From Bos javanicus (lineage: Eukaryota; Chordata; Mammalia; Artiodactyla; Bovidae): a stretch of 64,000 nucleotides of DNA. A model generated the notes under the pieces. The model saw nothing but the letters and a program-made list of their open reading frames with translations, did not search any database and was not told where the DNA came from. The translations under genes and the position numbers were made by a program. The stretch lies in assembly GCF_032452875.1 (NCBI RefSeq), contig NC_083877.1, forward strand, positions 48,905,724 to 48,969,723, given 5' to 3'. The first letter of the stretch is position 1. Every line of letters starts with the position of its first letter. Positions 46,330 to 56,141 of this stretch are shown one piece after another.

Positions 46330-46560
46330 TTACATTAGAGGCAGATTTCTCTCTGTTCACGGGCAAATCTGAGACGGCCAGTCTTTCAGGTCTGCAGCTG
46401 CGGTTGCACGCAGAATGTGATCCTCAAAATGAAATGCCAGTGTTTAATCCTTCCAGCTACTCAGCTTCCTCATTACCCCCTGTGGGAACTGCGGTTGCTA
46501 CTGACTTAACGCTGTCCCCCCGCCCCTATGCTTGGTCATGCTTTAATTGCTAGAGGTGGC
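46330..46560. promoter_or_regulatory. Possible conserved non-coding block
   Basis: The block is repeat-free with moderate CpG retention ('gagacggcc', 'gctgcggttgcacgcag', 'actgcggttgct', 'taacgctgtcc'). The repeated 'tgcggttgc' core (twice, about 90 bp apart) resembles RUNX-type TGCGGTT sites. Confidence 0.25.
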
Positions 46561-46949
46561 CCTGAGGTTCACCTCAGCCTGGACTCCAGTGGAGGGTCTT
46601 ATCATGAGAATTCAATTAGTCTCAAGATGAAATCTAGTAGAATGCATGTTTAAACCTGGAAGCGCACAGTGCTGTGTGTACATTTATGTGTGATGTGATG
46701 TTCACCCTCAAACACAGTCTGGACTGGCCTCTGTGGGTCAGGGCTCTCAGCCTGTTCCCTCGGGCTCTCCTTGGGGAATATTTCTTAGCAGAGCACATTT
46801 TTGTTACATGAGGCCATAGCTACATGTGGCCACTGAATCAACCATTTTACGTCAGTTAGTTCTTTCCAGTTGTCCTAATGACATTTCATTGAGCATTAGA
46901 TTGGATTAGAATAGGTTGATACAGTTCAACTTAATCAAGGTATAGGAAG
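46561..46949. other. Unique sequence
   Basis: No repeat or gene is recognised. Confidence 0.5.
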
Positions 46950-46983
46950 AAAAACAAACAAACAAACAAGCAAACAAACAAAA
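46950..46983 (+). repeat. (CAAA)n microsatellite
   Basis: About eight imperfect CAAA units, with one CAAG interruption. Confidence 0.92.
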
Positions 46984-47027
46984 AGCACTGCATTGTAAAT
47001 CTAGAGAATTTTTCCAGGCTCAGCTCA

Positions 47028-47186
47028 GTTACTGACTCAAACCTCTTGACCTCTCTGAATCTTGTTTTTGTTTGGGGATATTTTTTTGATCCATAAAATG
47101 ATAATCTAGCCTATCTTATCAATCTTCCAGGGTTTTAACGAAGATAAATGAGTTGGTAGATGTGAAAGCTCTTTAATCTATGCTTA
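47028..47186 (+). repeat. MIR SINE, tandem copy 1
   Basis: Diverged sense MIR core ('cttgacctctctgaatcttg', 'ccataaaatgataatctagc', 'agataaatgagtt'). The unit is followed head-to-tail by a near-identical second copy with a period of 159 bp. Confidence 0.85.
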
Positions 47187-47336
47187 GTTACTGACTCAAA
47201 GCTCTTGACCTCTCTGAATCTTGTTTTTGTTTTGGGATATTTTTTGATCCATAAAATGATAATCTAGCCTATCTTATCAATCTTTCAGAGTTTTTATGAA
47301 GATAAATGAGTTGTTAGATGTGAAAGCTCTTTAATC
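47187..47336 (+). repeat. MIR SINE, tandem copy 2
   Basis: It repeats copy 1 from 'gttactgactcaaa' to 'gctctttaatc', with about seven differences in 150 bp by eye. Two ancient MIR insertions would not share the same private substitutions, so this is a local duplication much younger than the MIR itself. Confidence 0.9.
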
Positions 47337-47689
47337 CATTTGAGTGATCAGCCTGAATTTCATAGAGTTAATTGGTATATAGTGCTATTGAAGAGAATTT
47401 GAGGATGGCTTTGCAGAGAACTTCTGTGCCAATCAGAAAGCAATCTCTTAATATGTACCACTGGCAGTAAGGAAATGAGAGTCAATTAGATCACTTGGAC
47501 CCACTTGATCACCACCACTCTAAAGATAAGCAAAAAATAGCTGAGAGAGTCATGGTAAATTCCTTACATTAGCTGTTACTAAAAGAAATGAAAAGGAGAA
47601 TTCCCACTCCCTAATTGTGTTTGCAAACAGAAAAGTCTAAATAGTTCGAACAAGCCATGGTGAGTGGACAGGATGTCCTGGAATGACAC
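47337..47689. other. Unique sequence
   Basis: No repeat or gene is recognised. Confidence 0.45.
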
Positions 47690-47910
47690 TCTAGGTGTGA
47701 ATAAATCACTGGAACGGATGGCATCCGCCCAAGAGTTTTGAAGGAACTCAAGGGTGAAATTGTGTAACTGTTGGCCAAAATGTGTAGCTTGTTACAAACG
47801 GGTACTGTGCTCCAGACCTGGCAAATTGCCACTGAAAGTCTGAAAGCAGAGAAGGACAAATAGGTGAGTCTCACTTTCATACCTGGCAAGCTGGTAGGGA
47901 CTGTCTGAGT
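47690..47910 (+). repeat. L3/CR1 LINE reverse-transcriptase fossil
   Basis: In frame from 47705 the sequence reads 'ITGTDGIRPRVLKELKGEI'. This matches the conserved CR1/L3 segment of the form (K/S)-G-P-D-G-I-x-P-R-V-L-K-E-L near the start of the reverse transcriptase. The nucleotide context ('gagttttgaaggaactcaag', 'aaatgtgtagcttgtta') also fits. The frame then closes. L3/CR1 stopped moving before the placental radiation, so this is one of the oldest recognisable pieces here. Confidence 0.72.
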
Positions 47911-47944
47911 GGATAGTGTCACTGAATACATGCTTATCATGACA

Positions 47945-48040
47945 CAAAGCATTTATTGAGTGGTTACCTTCCCCCAGGCACAGTGCTAGACGATGGAGGT
48001 GAACAAACGAAGGTGTCTAGGAGGCAGTGTGAAAGGGGAT
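47945..48040 (-). repeat. L2/MIR tail fragment
   Basis: 'atttattgagtggttacctt' and 'ccaggcacagtgctagacga' are the complement of an L2 3' end. Confidence 0.55.
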
Positions 48041-48369
48041 TGGAAAACTCCAGTGCTGCAGACATAGATATGGGAAGTCATTGGCATATAGATCAGAGAA
48101 GTAGCTTTCATCTGGAGAACAACTCCTATCAGTTAGTAGAGCCTCCCTGGAGGACCGTGCACACTAGGACTAGACATGTTTTAAAAAGTGAACTGAAATC
48201 CACCAGTAATGTCTGCCCTGGGCATATACTGTGCTCTGTATTTTCCATCTCCATATAGATGGATGTTGGAATTATGAGGGTGGCTGTGGTAACCCAAGGA
48301 AAGTGTGAAAAAGGAGAAGAGGATGGAAAGGAGTGAAGGAATAAGCAAGCAAAGGAGACTGAAACAGAT
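48041..48369. other. Unique sequence
   Basis: No repeat or gene is recognised. Confidence 0.45.
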
Positions 48370-48720
48370 CATCATTTGCTCACCTGTTCCTTTATTCAAC
48401 AAATACCTACTGAACTTTCTACGTACCAAACACCATTTTCATGCTGGAGTCACATCCAGGGAGCAGGCGATGCTTTGTTCCAAAACAAATAAACATCAGA
48501 CAGTATAAATACTGAGAATCAGAAGAGGGTGATGTGGTGGAGAGGGGATTAAATGGGCACTTTATCAAGGTTGGTCAGTTTGTGGAAGAGCTGAGAGCTG
48601 AACTACAGGACTCAGACAGCTACATGAAGGACTAAGTGAAGAGCATTCCAAGTGACAGAAACAGCTAGTGCAAAGGCCCTGAGGCAGAGGGGAGAGCAGA
48701 AAAGTATTCTTCCCTAAAGT
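48370..48720 (-). repeat. L2 LINE 3' region
   Basis: 'tttattcaacaaatacctac', 'agagcattccaagtgacaga' and 'tgcaaaggccctgaggcaga' are in the order expected for reverse-complement L2. This is one of the longer L2 pieces here. Confidence 0.72.
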
Positions 48721-49884
48721 GTGTCTTGTAAGTTAGCAACTCAAGGGGAAGACAGGACTAAGGAGGAGTTTTCCTGGTGCTGCTTACAGTCGGTTGGCTG
48801 GCTGTTTAGAACAGGGAAACTTGATAATGTTTGTAGATTGAGGAAAAGAAGAAAGTAGAAAGGAAAAAGTTGACTATACAGGGCAGAGAAAGGATGATAG
48901 ATGGTGCTGAGGAGGACGTTCATCTTGAGAAGGAGCATGGATGATAAAAGCAGAAATGGATATAAAAAGCTTAGAACAGCATTCTCTAACCATTTTTAAA
49001 CTTGTGAATTCATTAAGAATATATATTATTTTGGAAAATTTTAATCATCTGATCATTTCACATGTAATGCAAAATTAAATGATTTAATGTTTTAAAATAT
49101 ATGTGTCACTTTAGATCTGTATGTATTAAAGATTTTATTATAAAATTAATTGAAGATAATATTTGCTAATATTCATGGTTATAATAATAAGTTCTGAATG
49201 AATTCCATCTAACAAGTGATGCACATGGCTTAATTTACTTTAATTATGTAAGAAATGACAATTTATAAAACATACATTAAAATGACATTTAATAGTGTGC
49301 TTACTTGGAAAACCAAATGAATCTTAAATTGTGGCTTGAAATTTACGTGTGTATCATCATCACATCAAATATTGACAAAAACAGACAAATCTACTTTTCT
49401 AAGTAATGTTTGGAAACTTTGCATTTTGGGTAAAAGAAAATCTGGCTTATTTTTATTCTTTGTCTCTTTTATTTCTAAATAGTGAAATAAAGATTTTTGG
49501 TCACTATTGATAAGCACTTATATACAGATAATTGAAATTGAACTGGATATAATACCAAATTTCTTTTATTAATATGTTTTAAAAATGATAGATTTCAGTG
49601 GGTTATATGAGAGATCAATCAAATGTAATTCTGAAATCTGGTGAAGAACAGCCTAAAGTTTATATTTACAGAATTTCTACCCTATGTATGCTCTTTTTAA
49701 ACTTTTCAAATTTTTGCTTCAGAATTCTTCTATTTACCTTTACCTAAGCAGTTGTGGGTAAAAGTTAGACAAGTTAATCAAGTAAGTAACTAACAACAAC
49801 AAAACATTTTAAATAAATACAATTTAAAATTGCGACAGTGGCTAGTTTTCAGCTCAGCACTCCATAGTGGGGACTTGGGATGGG
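48721..49884. other. AT-rich unique sequence
   Basis: From about 48980 to 49850 the base composition is strongly AT-rich. No repeat family, RNA gene or open frame is recognised. Confidence 0.5.
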
Positions 49885-50080
49885 GGCCTTCCCTGGGGGC
49901 TCATGGGTAAAGAATCCACCTGCAATGCAGGAGACATGGGTTTGATCCCTGGGTCAGGAAGATCCTGGAGAAGGAAATGGCAACTCACTCCAGTATTCTT
50001 GCCTGAGAAATCCCTTGGACACAGGAGCCTGGTGGGTTACAGTCCATGGGGTCACAAAGAGTCGGACACGTTTGAGCATT
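49885..50080 (+). repeat. Bov-tA SINE
   Basis: This is a sense copy: head 'ggccttccctgggggctcat', body 'aactcactccagtattcttg', 3' end 'aaagagtcggacacgtttga'. Confidence 0.94.
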
Positions 50081-50219
50081 TTTCAGATATTTAAATAAAA
50101 ATTACAATACCTGCCATCATTACCTATAACGACTTGAACACTTTTGGAGCAACTCTTCAGCTCTGGGTTCCCTCGCATTGGAGACCATCACATAGGAGGA
50201 GAAGGTGGGGACTTTGAGG

Positions 50220-50345
50220 GCTGATGAGCTCTGAGAGGGTGGAGAATTTGCTTTGTTTGCTGCTGCATGTCCAACCTGGGATGGTGCCTGGCACAGAATA
50301 GGCATTTCCTACAAAGTGAATGGGCAGATGAATGAATGTGTGGTT
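50220..50345 (+). repeat. L2 LINE 3' end
   Basis: 'gggatggtgcctggcacaga' followed by 'gatgaatgaatgtg' is a typical sense L2 terminus. Confidence 0.65.
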
Positions 50346-50710
50346 GCGGAGGTGGGGAACGCTATGCATGAGGGAGCTTGAGAAACAGGGAGAAACAAGA
50401 GATAGAACCAGCAGGGGATGGGGAAGCAGACAGTTTCCATAACAAATGCACCATCCATAGATAGTAATTTATCCCCGACTACATCTTGCATGACTACTGT
50501 GTATTTGGACTTGTGAAAGATGCTGTAGAATTCAGTGATAAGAAATACTCAGCCTTTGCCTTCCAGAAGCTCATCGGGTTTATGGGGGTAATGAGACAGA
50601 TCTCCATTCTAGACTGTGGACACGCTATACAGTTCCACAAACGTCAGGGGTGAAGCAAAGGGGTCTGATGAAAACAGTGAAACTGATTCCTCAAGAATCA
50701 GGAAGTTGGC
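50346..50710. other. Unique sequence
   Basis: No repeat or gene is recognised. Confidence 0.45.
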
Positions 50711-50860
50711 GGACTTCCCTGCTGGTCCAGTGGCTAAGACTCCGCATTCTCAATGCAAGGGGCCTGGGTTTGATCCCTGATCAGGGAACTGGATCCCACA
50801 TGCTGCAACTAAGAGTTCGCCTACCACAACTAAAAGATCCCACCTGCCACAAACCAAGCA
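50711..50860 (+). repeat. CHR-type tRNA-Glu SINE (short form)
   Basis: The head is 'ggacttccctgctggtccag', the B-box-like part is 'gggtttgatccctgatcagg' and the body is 'atcccacatgctgcaactaa'. Confidence 0.9.
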
Positions 50861-51704
50861 GAAAGCCATTTGATGTCTCTGACTCCAGTCTCCTTATCTA
50901 TATAAGAAGAGATTTGGACTGGGTCTCCACTAAGGAGCCTGCCCAGTAAACTGACAATCAGAGTAGGGGGATGTTGGTGCTGGCAGAGTAATTGTAGAAG
51001 TGTGTCTTCAAGGACATGGGAGTGAACTGATCTTGGAGAATGGGGAAGGGTTGTAGAAGTGCAGTGGCAAGCATTTCGGCAAAAGGACTAGCAATGTACT
51101 CAGCCACGGAGCGTAAAATGGTACAAAAATCTTTCCGACAACCATATTATGAATTCGTTAGAAGAGAGATATGAACAAGGAGTATCAAGTTGTACAATGG
51201 ATTCCGTGCTAAAGTTGAAATTAGCACAAGTCTCTTTGTTGGTAATATATGATTGCTTATATACAGGAACCACAAGATAATAATAATCTAATTGGAATAG
51301 TACCAACTTTCAAACTCCCGTATACTGATGTTAAGAGCAGTCTTACAAAAGAGCTAAGTGAAAGAACGCACAATGAAATCTCCATGTTAATAAATGGTGA
51401 TGATGTTAATAAAGGATGAAGGGAAATGCTGCAAATTTTTACAAGGTGGAAAAAGCAGCAAATGATATTCAAAGTGGACAAGTATAAAAATACACCATGT
51501 TGTAGTTCATATGTGGCTTTCTACCTAAACACAGGATGCCATGGAAACCCGAAAGGCTGACACAGACAGCATCCAGAAATCTACTGAAGCCCAAACTGGA
51601 AACATCAACCTCCACCTGTACATTCTCACTGAAAGGAGGTTGGTGATGGTAGGTAGCGTGTGGCAAGGGAGTAGCCCTTGACCAGTGTTCCTGTTCTAGG
51701 ACAG
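50861..51704. other. Unique sequence
   Basis: No repeat or gene is recognised. Confidence 0.5.
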
Positions 51705-51800
51705 CTTTAGGTCCAATTTTGGCAGATTGTGTAACCTTGGTCTCCTCATCCATGTAATGGGAATAATAACACTGTGACAAGGATTAAATGAGACCATAGA
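51705..51800 (+). repeat. MIR SINE fragment
   Basis: 'tgtgtaaccttggtctcctc' and 'acaaggattaaatgagacca' are MIR core landmarks. Confidence 0.72.
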
Positions 51801-51989
51801 AATGATTTGCCTTAAAACAAATGAAGAGCTAGATTTGCTGGAATAAAGCAACCAAAATTTTTACATTTGTGGTGTCTGTCTAGTACATGAACATCTTGCA
51901 TAAACACAGTTAAAATAATTCTTTGTATGTGAAGAATGCTTTAGAGTTTGTCAGATTCCAAAAGAGTATAAAGGGACCTAGAGGAGCTT

Positions 51990-52150
51990 TAAATTCAGAA
52001 AATCCAGGTTTGAATTCTAGTCTAGTCACTTGCCGGTATGACTTGGCATAGAGTTACTTAAAGTATCCAGGCTCCCTTTCCTCCTTCGTAAAATAAGGAT
52101 GGTGATCCCTCCCCTGGTAGGGTGGTCATGAGATTTAAAAACAATCGTGG
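51990..52150 (+). repeat. MIR SINE
   Basis: 'ccaggtttgaattctagtct', 'ctttcctccttcgtaaaata' and 'ggtcatgagatttaaaaaca' span the head-side half to the core in sense orientation. Confidence 0.75.
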
Positions 52151-52174
52151 ATGAAGGGTAATGAGGTGGGTGGC

Positions 52175-52345
52175 TGCCCACATAGCGTACAGTGACTCTT
52201 TATTGTCGCACTTTGTTAGTACATGAGCTCCTAGGGCTGAGACAATGTCAAATGGTATTCCCACTGGTCAGTACAGTTCTTGAGTTGAAATTGTTCAATC
52301 AGTATTTGTTGAATGGATGGATGAGTGGCATGAACGGATGGGTGA
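52175..52345 (+). repeat. L2 LINE 3' end
   Basis: 'acatgagctcctagggctga' and 'gtatttgttgaatggatgga' mark a sense L2 terminus with a degenerate tail. Confidence 0.65.
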
Positions 52346-52364
52346 ACACCAACCCTGTAATAGA

Positions 52365-52475
52365 GATGCTTTCCTAGGTAAGATAAGATGAGGCTCAGAG
52401 ACTTTAAACGACTGCCCAAGGGTTAGTGTCAGAACTGAAATCTACAAGCCAGGCATCTGTTTACCCTCTGCTGTA
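52365..52475 (-). repeat. MIR SINE fragment
   Basis: 'agatgaggctcagagacttt', 'aaacgactgcccaagggtta' and 'tgtcagaactgaaatctaca' are the complement of MIR. Confidence 0.7.
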
Positions 52476-52599
52476 AACCTCTGGCCTTGTGTGAGATCGT
52501 GGACTATAGTGCTCTGAGCTGTTATTGCCTCTCTTTTAGAAAAGCGGAGACAACTGTTTGCCTCTGTTTTCTCCCCCCTTCTCTCTTTTTGTTGTGTTT

Positions 52600-53345
52600 T
52601 GTTTCGATCAGAGCTCACGGGGTAAAAAATTCAAGGCATCTTAATTTTTTTTTTCTTGAAAAGGGGCCAAAAGAAAAGAAAAAAATAAACACAATATCAA
52701 ATATCTTCGGTCTCGACAGTCCTTGGTTGGCAGGACGTAGCCCGAGAAAATGATCTTCACCAAAAGGTACAGTGTGTGTCTTTCACCCGCAGACGGAAAT
52801 GTGTGTTTGGAAGGCTGATTCATCTGATGGCCCTGGTGCCAGGCCTGGGACCAGCACTTTTCATTATTTGCTCTGTTCCTCTTTCGTTTACAAGGTCAGC
52901 GTCGATGTTTTGGTTGTTTTCCCAACAGTGCTCTACTGACCGACTTCGCTCTAATCCCTTGATGTCACTTAAATAAACTCGAGGCGGGTGGGGGTGGGGG
53001 GAGCGATTTGAGAACTCCAATGATTTCCTGCCCCTGTTGTTCTCGGCGGCAAATTAATTTGATGCTGTTATGTAAGTGTAATCATCCTCTCTAATCACAT
53101 CACAGGATTGGGAACTGCCAGAAATAACAGAAGGGAACATTCGAGGTATCAAAGGGGAGCCACTAAAATAGATTGTTTATTTAGGTACCAAATTGAAACG
53201 CTATTATTGGGAGATGGAAAACAACCCTTGCCACACTTTCTTTTCACATGTCCCTGCATTTTACATACTGTATTTGTCAGTGTGCATCATCCAGAAGTAA
53301 AAGGAGTTATGAAATCAGAGCTTCCAGTTGTGCCGTGGGGAAAGG
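52600..53345. promoter_or_regulatory. CpG-retaining, repeat-free block: candidate conserved enhancer
   Basis: About 20 CpGs are retained over roughly 750 bp with no interspersed repeat. Motif-like features include a G-rich run at about 52983-53004, AAATTAATTTG (about 53050-53060) and 'gtaatcatcctctctaatca' (about 53079-53098). The 66-codon frames on either strand at 52776-53020 overlap each other and show no known domain. This is one of the best candidates in the window for a conserved regulatory element. Conservation is unmeasured. Confidence 0.35.
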
Positions 53346-53814
53346 AGAGGCAGGGTGATGGAGGTCTCTGACCATCAGTGGGTTTTTGTTGATGCCTGAA
53401 ATGTGGGTTATGTTTATGCTGTTCTAAGAGGTTTCTCTCTTCGCCTGAGGGTCTTCCTTTGTGTCTACCTCACTCTCTTATTTTCTCCCAACCTGAGCCA
53501 TTGCCTGTCTCCCCAGTTTTGTTTTGTTTTTTTTAGCAAGTCAGAGAACCTCTCCACCTAACTCCAGTGACCCTTCTCCAACTCCTTGGTGGTACCCAAC
53601 CGACTCTGCTGAGAAGCCACAGGAGATGTACTGCATATTTCAGCTTGCCTATCTTTTAACATTCTCTGCCCATCCTTTCTTCTTCCTAGACTCTCACCAG
53701 CTCCTGCCTGGACATAGAGTCCTAGATTCAAGAGAGAGTCCCGTTCTTATTTCAGAATGTGTTTCTCAGGATGGTCTAGGTGACACCAGATGAGTGGCTT
53801 GGGGTCCTATTTTG
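53346..53814. other. Unique sequence
   Basis: The 89-codon plus-strand frame at 53524-53793 has no recognisable domain. No repeat is recognised. Confidence 0.45.
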
Positions 53815-53945
53815 AACTTCAGCTCTGCCCTTCTCCTGGGGTAAATTACTGTTTCTGAGCCTCAGTTTCCTTATCCATAGGAGTGGATAGCAACACCCAG
53901 CTCTGCCTGTCACTGTGAGGATGCAAGAAAGTGACATCTATGAAA
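53815..53945 (+). repeat. MIR SINE
   Basis: 'tctgagcctcagtttcctta' and 'ctgtcactgtgaggatgcaa' match the sense MIR core well. Confidence 0.8.
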
Positions 53946-53979
53946 AGCCAGCACATACTGATCATGGATGCCAGCTCTG

Positions 53980-54235
53980 CAGTCGGAATCCACAGTCAGA
54001 CTTTGAGAGTTGAGTCCCAACAAAACCCTCTTCCAGCCAGTGATTGTGGTCAAGGTTCTGACTTCTTCATGCCCCAGTGTCCCAATTTGGGAAGCAGATT
54101 ACTGATAACACTGAGCAGAATAGCAGAGGGTTAAATAAGATTGCATATTTTAAATGCTTGGCAGAGTGCCTGGCTTCCTAAGTGTTGGTTTATCAGCATT
54201 ATTATCATTCTCATTATTGTTATTTATTGTTAGAA
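53980..54235 (+). repeat. MIR SINE (near full length)
   Basis: The order 'gactttgagagttgagtccc', 'gagggttaaataagattgca' and 'gcttggcagagtgcctggct' follows a sense MIR from head to tail. It sits 35 bp after another sense MIR. Confidence 0.75.
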
Positions 54236-54464
54236 TAGCAAAACCTAATTAAATAAAAATAATAATCATAATGATGATCCACTTCCTGCTCTCCCCACTT
54301 CTTATTCCCACCATTTATCTTCACACAACTGCAAATCGCTCCTGATGTTATTTGCCATAAGTCATGGGGACGTGACAGCCAGGCTGAAGGGGGTGAACAG
54401 TTGAACACGTGGACAGGGTGTGGGGAGGGATGCCGGCCATGGGGAGGAAAAGCACACCCAGCCA

Positions 54465-54600
54465 GAAGAGCTTGGAAGACGTTCCCCTTGGAGCCTCTGC
54501 CGGCACTTCTCCCGGCCCTCCTGCTCCCTGCACTCCTCTGCCTTGTTCCAAGTTCGGTTCTCCCGCTGCCTTTCTTCTCTGCTTGGATCACTAGTGCTTT
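54465..54600 (+). repeat. Possible L2 LINE fragment
   Basis: 'gcttggaagacgttcccctt' and the C/T-rich downstream stretch resemble sense L2, but the fit is loose. Confidence 0.3.
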
Positions 54601-54659
54601 GAGATGGCTCCACACACAGAGCCCTCACATCAGAATGGAGTCATTCCTTTATCCTAGTA

Positions 54660-54790
54660 TAATAGAAGGATGCCAACCTGGGAAATGGGATGCTCGAGTA
54701 GGATAGCTGTGAAGACTGAACTAATGAATGTAAAGCATTCAACACATAGAAAGGGTTGGATTAATATTAGCTATTATTGTTATCGGTGTT
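54660..54790 (+). repeat. MIR SINE fragment
   Basis: 'tgtgaagactgaactaatga', 'atgtaaagcattcaacacat' and 'tattagctattattgttatc' are the 3' half of a sense MIR. Confidence 0.72.
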
Positions 54791-55293
54791 ATTTAGATTT
54801 CCATCTTTACATGCCTAAAATTGTGGGGCAGGTTTTCACTCTGTCATACTCCTGGTAAAGGAGACACTGTATACATTTTCCAACAAATACCCTGAAACAT
54901 TTACCTGGACAAGTCTAGTTCATACCCATTTGGCCCAAAAGGGTTATTAATTAGGTGACCATAAACTGTATTTTCCCTCTCTTAGATAGTATAAAAATAG
55001 TCTTGAAATTAATCTCCAACAGTTCAGAATTTGAATACATATATATATTCAAATATTTGAATATATATTCATTATTCAAATATATGATATATATATCATA
55101 ACTCACCACCATAGAATATTAGTTAGCAAAATAACAATCATTTACAGAAATCTTATTAATTTCCATTTCATCCATTCTTAGAACAGTTTGCAGTAATTCA
55201 ATCTGGATCAAGCTACATTAATTTTTACATCTATGTTTTATAGAAATAATTTACTCAAAAAATTAACGATGCAAATGAAATCATGGGGAACAT
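54791..55293. other. AT-rich unique sequence with palindromes
   Basis: It contains a perfect 28-bp AT-rich palindrome at 55041-55068 and a perfect 18-bp one at 55083-55100. No repeat family or gene is recognised. Confidence 0.6.
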
Positions 55294-55304
55294 ACTAAAC
55301 TTTT

Positions 55305-55517
55305 CGTTGTTATTGTTGTAGTTGCAAAGTTGTGTCCAATTCTTGTGATCCCACCAGGCTTCTCTGTCCATGGGATTTCCCAAGGCAAGCATACTGGAGT
55401 GGGTTGCCATTTCCTTCCCCAGGAAGCTCCCCAGGGAGCCTTCCTGACTCAGGGTTTGAACCCGCATCTCCTGCATTGGCAGGCAAATTCTTTACCACTG
55501 AGCCACCAGGGAAGCCC
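55305..55517 (-). repeat. Bov-tA SINE
   Basis: Reverse-complement copy with head complement 'ccactgagccaccagggaag'. The 11-bp flanks 'actaaactttt' (55294-55304) and 'actagactttt' (55518-55528) form a target-site duplication with one mismatch. Confidence 0.94.
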
Positions 55518-55528
55518 ACTAGACTTTT

Positions 55529-56133
55529 TAAAGACAGCAAATATTTTCCTAACAATAACAGTCTGTACGAAAATAAAACTTATGATTAATACATGGATGT
55601 TGTTCACTGAATACATAGAGCAATGTTTCTCAAAATTCCATCCAAGAAAGAATCATGGGGAGGGAAGGTCCAAAAGTCCTGAATTACACCCAAAACTTTT
55701 GAATAAGGATCCTGGGGGGAAGGGACGGGAGACCTAGGAATATGCATCTTAACAGACTCCTTGAGTGATGATTCCTAGATTTACTGAAGTATAAGATCAG
55801 CTGTTACTTAGAATATTGACAAATCACTTATACCTTAACTAAAGTATCCCAGGAAATTCTTTTTAGCATTTGAACAGAGCTCCTCTGTTTTCTTGCTGGA
55901 AAACACCAGAACTTCTCTTTAAAAGATTTCAGAGTTCACACTTTTCTTGTGCAGACTTATCTTCCCCCATAATGAAGAATTGTTATGAAAATAGACCCAG
56001 TTTCCCACAATCAATGCCAGACTTCCTGTGTTAAAGCCCTCTGACAGTCAGAAAATCTAAAAAGTTGATGGTAAGATTGGGATTCAAGAAGATTATGAGG
56101 CAAGGAAAAGAACTGGGGGAGGCCTGGAAAGAA
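55529..56133. other. Unique sequence
   Basis: No repeat or gene is recognised. Confidence 0.5.
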
Positions 56134-56141
56134 AATCAGGA

